Of a stretch of DNA of 64,000 bases, positions 58,471 to 64,000 are shown in pieces. Each line of letters opens with the position of its first letter. Position 1 is the stretch's first letter. This stretch comes from Patulibacter sp. SYSU D01012 (lineage in GTDB: Bacteria > Actinomycetota > Thermoleophilia > Solirubrobacterales > Solirubrobacteraceae), in the NCBI RefSeq assembly GCF_017916475.1, contig NZ_JAFMTB010000003.1, positions 408,009-472,008 of the forward strand, in the 5' to 3' direction. A program made the translations under genes and the position numbers. The notes beneath the pieces are model-generated. The model was not told the DNA's origin, did no database searches, and was given only the letters and a program-made list of their open reading frames with translations.

Positions 58471-59433
58471 TCAGCGGGCGGCGACCTCGGGGCGGGGGCC
58501 CGACATGCCGGGCAGCGGCATCCCGGGCAACGCGGCGGGCACGAAGGCCGCGGCCGCCTCGGCGAGTGCGGCGATCATCGCGTCGTTCATCGCCGACCCG
58601 GTCGGCGTGTCGAGCGTCATCGCCACGATGCGGCGGACCGGCCGGACGTCGAGGGGCCGCACGACGACGTCGGCGCGCTTCGACGTCAGGGCGAGCTCGG
58701 GGATCATCGCCACGGCCAGGCCGGCCGACACGAGGCCGAGCGACGCGCCGTAGTCGTCCACCACGTAGGCGCGATCGGGCGTGAAGCCCTCGCGCTCGCA
58801 GGCCAGCATCACGACCTCGCAGTCCGGGCAGGTGCGCGGCGAGCCCAGGATCAGGCGCTCGCCGGACAGCGCGGCCACCGGGACCTCGTCCAGGTCGGCG
58901 AGGGGGTGGTCGGGCGGCAGCGCGCACAGGAACGGGTCGTCCACGAGCGAGACGGCCCGGAGGCCGGCCGGCGGGCCGGGCTCCAGGCCGAGCGAGGAGA
59001 CCGCGACGTCGACGCCGCCCTGGCGCAGCAGCTCCTGCGCCGGACCCGGCTCGACCAGGTCGAACGCCACCTGCACCGCGGGGTGGCGCTCGCCGAACGC
59101 GCGCAGCCCGGCGGGGACGAACGACCCGACGGTGCTCGGGAACGCCGACACGCGCACCCGGCCGCCGCGCAGGGCGGCGATGGCGGCCATCTCGGCCTGC
59201 GCCTCGTCCACGCGCCGCAGGATGTCCTCGGCGTGGCGCAGCAGCGCCTCGCCCGCCGCGGTCAGGCGGGCGCCGCGTGGGGTGCGCTCCAGCAGCGCCT
59301 GGCCCGTCTGCCGCTCGAGCATCGCCAGCTGCCGCGAGACCGCGGGCTGGGTGTAGTCCAGGGCGTCGGCCGCCGCCGAGATCGAGCCGCGCCGCGCGAC
59401 CTCGCGCAGGACCCGGAGGTGCAGGAGTTCCAT
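58471..59433 (-). CDS. LysR-family regulator, paralogue 1 of the purC-flanking pair
   Basis: A 320-residue LysR regulator with ELLHLRVLREVARRGSISAA and ADALDYTQPAVSRQLAMLER as the DNA-binding part. It is clearly paralogous to the LysR ending at 60948, which shares the LRVLREVAxRGSISAAAxAL pattern. GGAGG lies 8 bases before the ATG, and TAGCCT lies 10 bases before it. It diverges from a small GNAT-like gene (59601) with two CATGG/CCATG dyads between them, the expected layout for a LysR regulator and its target. Confidence 0.9.
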   Translation of the reverse strand: MELLHLRVLREVARRGSISAAADALDYTQPAVSRQLAMLERQTGQALLERTPRGARLTAAGEALLRHAEDILRRVDEAQAEMAAIAALRGGRVRVSAFPSTVGSFVPAGLRAFGERHPAVQVAFDLVEPGPAQELLRQGGVDVAVSSLGLEPGPPAGLRAVSLVDDPFLCALPPDHPLADLDEVPVAALSGERLILGSPRTCPDCEVVMLACEREGFTPDRAYVVDDYGASLGLVSAGLAVAMIPELALTSKRADVVVRPLDVRPVRRIVAMTLDTPTGSAMNDAMIAALAEAAAAFVPAALPGMPLPGMSGPRPEVAAR

Positions 59434-59482
59434 CGTGCCTCCGAGGCTAGGGCGTCCCGGCCGGGTCGTCCATGACGGCTGC

Positions 59483-59497
59483 GCATGGCGGCCATGC
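59483..59497. promoter_or_regulatory. LysR operator dyad 1
   Basis: GCATGG-CGG-CCATGC is an inverted repeat with 6-base arms and a 3-base centre. Its centre is 38 bases from that of the second dyad. Confidence 0.55.
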
Positions 59498-59518
59498 ACG
59501 GCGCGGGGGCACGCCTCG

Positions 59519-59537
59519 GCGCATGGGCTCCATGCGC
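59519..59537. promoter_or_regulatory. LysR operator dyad 2
   Basis: GCGCATGG-GCT-CCATGCGC is a perfect inverted repeat with 8-base arms. With dyad 1 it fits the paired recognition and activation sites of LysR regulators, placed in the gap between paralogue 1 and the gene at 59601. Confidence 0.65.
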
Positions 59538-59600
59538 AGGTGCGATGGAGAATCGCGGCCGCGACGCGCAGGGTGTGGAGACCCGACCACGAGGACCACC

Positions 59601-60056
59601 ATGAGCCCCCAGACCAGCCCCGCCCTCGACGCCTTCCTCCGCGGCGTCGACCGCCATTCCGACCTTCGCGCCACCCTGCTCGGCGCCCGCGCCGACGGCC
59701 CCGACGACGCCGGCGCCGGCCGGCCCGAGCTGCGCCCCGCCCACCCCGACGACGCCCTCGTCCTGGCGGGGATCGCGCGGCGCGACCCCGGCGCCCGCAT
59801 GCCGGCGGAGCCCGTCCTGGTCGCCGTCGTCGCCGGCACGCCGATCGCCGCCATCGGCCTGGGCGACCGTCGCGTCATCGCCGATCCCGACTGGCCGACC
59901 ATGCGGGCCGTCGACGCGCTGCAGGCCGCCGCGGCCCGCTGGTCGCCGTGGCCGGGCCGGCTGGCCCGCCTGCGCGCCGCGCTCGCCCGCGTGCGCGGCC
60001 ACCGACCGGCGGCCGTCGCCTGCCCCGCCGACGCCCCGGCGGCCGCGGAGCGCTGA
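59601..60056 (+). CDS. GNAT-like small protein, divergent from LysR paralogue 1
   Basis: A 151-residue protein. The part ELRPAHPDDALVLAGIARRD followed by PAEPVLVAVVAGTPIAAIGLGDRRVIADPD looks like the N-terminal half of a GNAT acetyltransferase fold (RPATxxD start, then the two central strands), but the acetyl-CoA loop is missing. It is related by eye to the 75-residue protein at 62195. The start is set by GAGGACCACC just before the ATG. As sole divergent neighbour of a LysR gene it is the likely target of that regulator. Confidence 0.65.
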   Translation: MSPQTSPALDAFLRGVDRHSDLRATLLGARADGPDDAGAGRPELRPAHPDDALVLAGIARRDPGARMPAEPVLVAVVAGTPIAAIGLGDRRVIADPDWPTMRAVDALQAAAARWSPWPGRLARLRAALARVRGHRPAAVACPADAPAAAER

Positions 60057-60086
60057 GTGCGCCGCGGCCCGGCGCGGGCGGGGCGA

Positions 60087-60092
60087 TACCCT
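60087..60092 (+). promoter_or_regulatory. -10 box of a leaderless purC promoter
   Basis: TACCCT lies 7 bases before the purC GTG at 60100, with no ribosome binding site. Confidence 0.5.
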
Positions 60093-60099
60093 GCCGCGC

Positions 60100-61014
60100 G
60101 TGAGCAGCCTGGACGGCCTTCCCCTGATCGCGCGCGGCAAGGTCCGCGACCTCTACGCCGTAGGGGACGACCGCCTGCTGCTCGTGGCGAGCGACCGCGT
60201 GTCGACGTACGACGTCGTCCACCCCAACCCGATCCCGGGCAAGGGCGCCGTGCTGACCGGCGTCTCCGCCTTCTGGTTCGCGCAGACCGCCGACCTCGTG
60301 CCGAACCACGTGGTCTCCTACACGGACGGCGTGCCGGACGAGGTGCGCGGCCGCGCCGTCCTGGTGCGGCGCCTGCGGATGCTGCCCATCGAGGCGGTCG
60401 TGCGCGGCCACATCACCGGCGGCGGGTGGAAGGACTACCAGGCGACCGGCAGCGTCTCGGGCATCGAGCTGCCGGCCGGCCTGCGCGAGAGCCAGGAGCT
60501 GCCCGTCCCGATCTTCACCCCGTCGACGAAGGCGGAGGAGGGGCACGACGAGGCGATCGACTTCGCCCGCGCGGCCGAGCTGCTGGCGCCCTTCGCGTCC
60601 GACGGCGACGGCGACGCGCTGGCCACCCGGGTGCGCGAGGCGGCCGTCGCGCTGTACCGCCACGCCCACGAGCACGCGCGCGCCCGCGGGGTGATCCTGG
60701 CGGACACGAAGTTCGAGTTCGGCCTGGATCCCGAGTCCGGCGCGCTCGTCCTGGGCGACGAGGCGCTGACGCCGGACTCGTCCCGCTACTGGCCGGCGGA
60801 CGCGTTCGAGGTCGGCACGACGCCCCCGTCGTTCGACAAGCAGTACGTGCGCGACTGGGCGGTCTCGTCCGGGTGGGACAAGACGCCGCCGGCGCCCGCG
60901 ATCCCGGACGACGTCGTCGCGGGCACGCGCGAGCGCTACCTCGAGGCCTACGAGCGGATCACGGGCGAGCCGCTCAGCGCCTGGCTCGAGCGGACCGGGG
61001 CGCCGGCGGCCTGA
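60100..61014 (+). CDS. purC: Phosphoribosylaminoimidazole-succinocarboxamide synthase PurC
   Basis: A 304-residue SAICAR synthetase (CAIR + aspartate + ATP). Motifs: GKVRDLYAVGDDRLLLVASD at the N-terminus, LVRRLRMLPIEAVVRGHITG, the TKAEEGHDEAI segment, ADTKFEFGLD and DEALTPDSSRYW, then FDKQYVRDWA. Length fits the Actinobacteria/eukaryote-like long form. The last 67 bases overlap the convergent LysR paralogue 2 coding sequence. Confidence 0.96.
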   Translation: MSSLDGLPLIARGKVRDLYAVGDDRLLLVASDRVSTYDVVHPNPIPGKGAVLTGVSAFWFAQTADLVPNHVVSYTDGVPDEVRGRAVLVRRLRMLPIEAVVRGHITGGGWKDYQATGSVSGIELPAGLRESQELPVPIFTPSTKAEEGHDEAIDFARAAELLAPFASDGDGDALATRVREAAVALYRHAHEHARARGVILADTKFEFGLDPESGALVLGDEALTPDSSRYWPADAFEVGTTPPSFDKQYVRDWAVSSGWDKTPPAPAIPDDVVAGTRERYLEAYERITGEPLSAWLERTGAPAA

Positions 61015-62063
61015 CCGCGCGGGGCCGCCGGCCCGGCGGCCGCGGCCGGGCGCTCCCGGGCCGCGCGGGCCGCCTCGCGCGGCGGCGCGTCGCCCGTCGC
61101 AGGCGTGGGCGCGTCGTCGCGGTCGGCGGTCGCCGTCCGGCCCGCACGGGCTCGCGCGCGGTCCGCGGCCGGGCTGCACCACGCGTCGGCGGCCGCCCGC
61201 AGCGCGTCGAGCAGCGCCTCGCGCTCCGGACGGGCGGGGCCGTGGCGGGGCAGGAGCGCGACCACCTCGCGCACGAGCGGCGTGGCGAAGGGCCGCAGCA
61301 CCACGTCGTCGCGCACCCACCCCAGGCCCATCTCGGGCAGCGTCGCGACGCCCACGCCGGCGGCGACGAGTCCCTGGGTGATCGCCATGTCGTCCACGCG
61401 GGCGACGGCGTGCGGGGAGAAGCCGGCGGCGGCGCACGCGCCGAGGACGAGCTCGCGGTCGGCGCAGAGCGTGCTGGCGGAGAGGATCATCGGCTCGCCC
61501 CGGAGCGCCGCCACCGGCACGGCCGCGACGTCCGCGAGCGGATGGCCCTGCGGCAGGACGCACCACAGCGGGTCGCGGCGGAGCGGGACGACGCGGGCGT
61601 CGGGGAAGCGCTGGCTCGACGCGTTCGTCAGCGCCACGTCCAGGCGGTCGTCGCGCAGCGCGACGTCGGTGACCGGCGCGTCGCCGACGCGCACCTCCAC
61701 GTCCAGGTCGGGCCGCGCCCGGCGCAGCGCCTGGACCGCGGCGGGCACGAACGACGTGATCGTCGTCTGGAACCCGTGCAGGCGCAGCGGCGCGTGCGCG
61801 TCGTCGTGCAGCCGCTCCAGGTCGGCGCGGGCACCCTCCAGCTCGCCCAGGACGGCCTCCGCGCGGCGCAGCAGCACCTCGCCGGCCGGCGTCATCGCGG
61901 TGCCGCGCGCGCCGCGGCGGACGAGCTCGTGCCCCGCGGCCCGCTCGAGCGCCGCGAGCTGCCGCGAGACGGCGGGCTGCGTGTAGCCGAGCGCCTCCGC
62001 GGCGGCGGAGATCGAGCCGCGCCACGCCACCTCGCGCAGCACCCGGAGACCGAGGACGTCCAT
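60948..62063 (-). CDS. LysR-family regulator, paralogue 2, with C-terminal extension
   Basis: A 371-residue LysR regulator starting MDVLGLRVLREVAWRGSISA, then AAEALGYTQPAVSRQLAALE, closely like the LysR at 58471. It has about 75 extra Ala/Arg/Pro-rich residues after the usual end of the effector domain (beyond AAADAWCSP). The tail runs through the 3' end of purC, so it looks like late extension after loss of a stop codon. A TAGCGT box lies 10 bases before the ATG. It diverges from the small gene at 62195. Confidence 0.88.
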   Translation of the reverse strand: MDVLGLRVLREVAWRGSISAAAEALGYTQPAVSRQLAALERAAGHELVRRGARGTAMTPAGEVLLRRAEAVLGELEGARADLERLHDDAHAPLRLHGFQTTITSFVPAAVQALRRARPDLDVEVRVGDAPVTDVALRDDRLDVALTNASSQRFPDARVVPLRRDPLWCVLPQGHPLADVAAVPVAALRGEPMILSASTLCADRELVLGACAAAGFSPHAVARVDDMAITQGLVAAGVGVATLPEMGLGWVRDDVVLRPFATPLVREVVALLPRHGPARPEREALLDALRAAADAWCSPAADRARARAGRTATADRDDAPTPATGDAPPREAARAARERPAAAAGPAAPRGQAAGAPVRSSQALSGSPVIRS

Positions 62064-62100
62064 CGCCCTGATCACGCTACCCGCCCGGCTCCGCGGCCAC

Positions 62101-62135
62101 CCATGCGCGGGCGGCATGGCGATGCGGGATCCCGC
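62101..62135. promoter_or_regulatory. LysR operator candidates beside paralogue 2
   Basis: CCATGC-N7-GCATGG (62101-62119) uses the same arm words as the dyads at 59483 and 59519. A perfect 12-base palindrome, GCGGGATCCCGC (62124-62135), follows. Both lie in the gap between paralogue 2 and the gene at 62195. Confidence 0.45.
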
Positions 62136-62194
62136 TGGAGACCGCGGCGCGGCGCTGCCACGGTGGGGTCGTCCCCCCGAGGAGGAGCCTCTCC

Positions 62195-62422
62195 ATGTCG
62201 TCCCCCGACCCCGCCGTCACCGTCCGCCCCGCCACCGCCATGGACCACCTGGAGCTGCGGGCGCTCGCCCGCCGCGTCGGCGACGAGGTGCCCGCGTCGC
62301 CCGTGGTCGTCGCCGCCGACCACGAGCGCGTGGTCGGCGGACGCAGCGCGCGGACCGGGGTCACGATCCTGGCCCCGGACGCGACGCCCGGCGCCCGCCG
62401 CGCGCTGCGTCGCGGCTGCTGA
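62195..62422 (+). CDS. Small GNAT-like protein, divergent from LysR paralogue 2
   Basis: A 75-residue protein (VTVRPATAMDHLELRALARR, then PASPVVVAADHERVVGG). It matches the first half of the protein at 59601 in the RPA...D opening, the ALARR/GIARR helix and the PxxPVxVA strand, but lacks its second half. A GGAGGAG lies about 10 bases before the ATG. Very likely a shortened duplicate of the same gene; activity as an acetyltransferase is not expected. Arrangement with the LysR paralogue mirrors that at 59.5 kb. Confidence 0.65.
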   Translation: MSSPDPAVTVRPATAMDHLELRALARRVGDEVPASPVVVAADHERVVGGRSARTGVTILAPDATPGARRALRRGC

Positions 62423-62538
62423 GGCCCGGAGACGCCGGCGCGGGGGCCGGCAGCGGCCGGACACGAACCCACCGTCGCGGCGGCGCGGCGTGACCTGCCC
62501 CGCACCCTGGATCCCCGACCCGGGGCGGGCCGGCCCGC

Positions 62539-63768
62539 TCAGTCCGCGGACGCGGCGGTGGACGCGCCGGGCATCCGCTGCGGACCCGCGGTGCGGGCGA
62601 AGAGCAGGGCCAGCGCCACGCCGACGACGCCGAGCGCCGCGCCGACCCAGCCGAGCGACGCGTAGCCCAGGCCCGCGTCGATCGCCAGGCCGCCGAGCGC
62701 CGGGCCGAGCGCGTTGCCCAGGTTGAACGCCGCCTGGGCGGCGGCCGACGTCAGGGTCGGGGCCTCGGCGGCGACGTCCATCGTCATCGCCTGCATCGGC
62801 GTCGCGGCCGTGAACGAGACCGCGCCGAGCAGGAAGACGAGCGCGATCGCGACCACGGGCGTCGACGCGCCGACGACGAAGAGCAGCAGCACGACCACCA
62901 TGCCGACGAGCAGCACGGGCACCACGCGCGTCAGGTCCCGGCCGCGCGAGACGCGGTCCACGAGCCGCGTGCCGACCGCCATCCCCAGGCCCAGCACGGC
63001 GAGGACGGGCAGGACCGCCGTCGTCGACAGCCCCGCCTCGTCGGTCATCAGCGGCTTGATGTAGCCGACGATCGTGAACAGGCCGCCGAAGCCGAACACG
63101 ATGACCGTCAGCGCCAGCCACACGCGCGGGCGGCGGAACGCGGCGACCTCGCTGCGCAGCGACTGCCCCGGCGGCATCGGCGGGATCAGGCGGACGATGG
63201 CGGCCAGGCTGACGAGACCGAGCAGCGCGATCACCCAGAAGGACGCGCGCCACCCGAGCTGCTGGCCGAGCAGCGTGCCGAGCGGCACGCCGATCACGTT
63301 CGACAGCGCCAGGCCGGTGAACATCGACGCGACGGCCTTGTGCCGCTGGCGCGGCGGGACGAGCTGCCCGGCGACGACGGCCGCGACGCCGAAGAACGCC
63401 CCGTGCGGCAGCGCGGACAGCACGCGGCTGAGCAGCAGCAGCGGGTACGACGGCGCGACCGCGGAGAGCACGTTGCCGACGGTGAAGACCGCCATGAGCG
63501 CCAGCAGCATCCGGTGCCGCGGGAAGCGGGTGCCCGCGGCGGTCATGAGCGGCGCGCCGATCACGACGCCGAGCGCGTAGCCCGAGACGAGCAGGCCCGC
63601 GGTCGGGATCGAGACCTCCAGGTCGTCGGCGACCTCGGGCAGCAGGCCGATGATCGTGAACTCCGTCGACCCGATCGCGAACGCCGCGATCGCGAGCGCC
63701 AGGATGGCGATCGGCATGCGGCCCGGGCGCGCGGAGGGGTCGGCCGTCGGGGCGGAGGAGGCGGTCAT
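62539..63768 (-). CDS. MFS efflux transporter (DHA1, AraJ-like)
   Basis: A 409-residue, 12-segment major facilitator protein. The DHA1/AraJ pattern is clear: FAIGSTEFTIIGLLPEVADDL in helix 1, SGYALGVVIGAPLMTAAGTRFPRHRML (motif A region), SRVLSALPHGAFFGVAAVVAG and FTGLALSNVIGVPLGTLLGQQLGWRASFW (motif C). Such pumps export sugars, drugs or metabolites; none can be named. ATG 63768 is used; an in-frame ATG at 63813 would add 15 residues, and neither has a clear ribosome binding site. It lies between the small GNAT-like gene and the probable purS. Confidence 0.9.
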   Translation of the reverse strand: MTASSAPTADPSARPGRMPIAILALAIAAFAIGSTEFTIIGLLPEVADDLEVSIPTAGLLVSGYALGVVIGAPLMTAAGTRFPRHRMLLALMAVFTVGNVLSAVAPSYPLLLLSRVLSALPHGAFFGVAAVVAGQLVPPRQRHKAVASMFTGLALSNVIGVPLGTLLGQQLGWRASFWVIALLGLVSLAAIVRLIPPMPPGQSLRSEVAAFRRPRVWLALTVIVFGFGGLFTIVGYIKPLMTDEAGLSTTAVLPVLAVLGLGMAVGTRLVDRVSRGRDLTRVVPVLLVGMVVVLLLFVVGASTPVVAIALVFLLGAVSFTAATPMQAMTMDVAAEAPTLTSAAAQAAFNLGNALGPALGGLAIDAGLGYASLGWVGAALGVVGVALALLFARTAGPQRMPGASTAASAD

Positions 63769-63964
63769 GGGCGAGGAGGGCCCGGCGGAGGGGACGCCGG
63801 ACGCTCCTTGCATCGTGCCACCGACCCCCGCGGACCTGGGTGCGTCCGGTCACCCGCACGCCCCGGACGGGGGAGCCGCATCCCCTGCCGGTACCCTCCG
63901 TGTGTCGTCGCGCCGCCCGCGCTCCGGGCGCCGCCCCGCCGTACAACCTCGCGAGTCCCGCACG

Positions 63965-64000
63965 ATGCCCCACGTCCGCATCCTCATCCGGCCCAAGGCC
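63965..64000 (+). CDS. purS: Start of a probable purS gene (cut by window edge)
   Basis: The last 36 bases read MPHVRILIRPKA, matching the style of the PurS N-terminus (a short strand then a Lys/Pro turn), and purC lies just upstream. TACAAC at 63942-63947 could be a -10. Only twelve residues are visible, so this rests mainly on context. PurS is a small subunit of FGAM synthase, normally followed by purQ and purL. Confidence 0.45.
   Translation, partial: MPHVRILIRPKA

Noticed and set aside
57440-58927. 495-residue minus-strand frame overlapping two LysR genes
   Set aside because: Low-complexity Arg/Ala translation in a shifted frame; both LysR frames have intact domains.
1-64000. tRNA and rRNA genes
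   Set aside because: Intergenic gaps were scanned by eye for a TTCGA-type T-loop with a flanking acceptor stem and for rRNA-like tracts; none was convincing.

Overview
The window is very GC-rich (about three quarters G+C), has dense genes with many 1-4 base start/stop overlaps and many GTG starts, and reads as chromosome of an actinobacterium. The gene content (narGHJI, nirBD, several LysR regulators, secreted proteins ending in a beta-rich domain familiar from Solirubrobacterales, a SAM-IV type leader) suggests class Thermoleophilia, perhaps a Patulibacter- or Conexibacter-like organism. The taxon is an inference. No phage, insertion sequence, CRISPR array, rRNA or tRNA was seen.

Positions 1-2050 hold the end of a PucR/CdaR-type regulator, a small unknown protein and an SRPBCC protein. 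Positions 2176-29858 form a nitrate and molybdenum island. The minus-strand set narK-nirB-nirD-nasA imports nitrate and reduces it to ammonium; its nitrate reductase is one chain carrying the molybdopterin, FAD/NAD and BFD [2Fe-2S] modules. Diverging from it is an HTH-TOBE protein with modABC (molybdate uptake). After a secreted phosphoesterase and a hemerythrin comes respiratory narGHJI (minus strand), divergent from a second NarK-type transporter. A LysR gene then diverges from moaA-moeA and a four-domain MoaD-MoaE-MoaC-MoaB/MogA fusion. Together these cover molybdate import, most of molybdopterin synthesis and two molybdenum nitrate reductases. MoeB and the bis-MGD enzyme MobA are not in the window.

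Positions 29859-30734 are a long non-coding stretch of short repeats ending in a SAM-IV riboswitch with a clear promoter, placed before a cysteine-desulfurase-like PLP enzyme. A 1251-residue fibril-like secreted protein with an OmpA C-terminus follows, then a Rieske protein, an LmeA-like lipid-binding protein, a GYD protein and another secreted protein.

From 39 kb to the end, purine genes (purD, a divergent purE-like gene, purB, purC and probably the first codons of purS) alternate with NUDIX, malic enzyme, a CCA-enzyme-like remnant, secreted, DedA-like and regulatory genes, and a tetR-acd-acd operon. A second repeat region (52381-53290) uses the same core word as the first. Two LysR genes beside purC each diverge from a small GNAT-like gene and share CATGG/CCATG dyads.

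A recurring feature is a TANNNT box 6-7 bases before the start codon with no ribosome binding site, at more than ten genes. This predicts widespread leaderless transcription.
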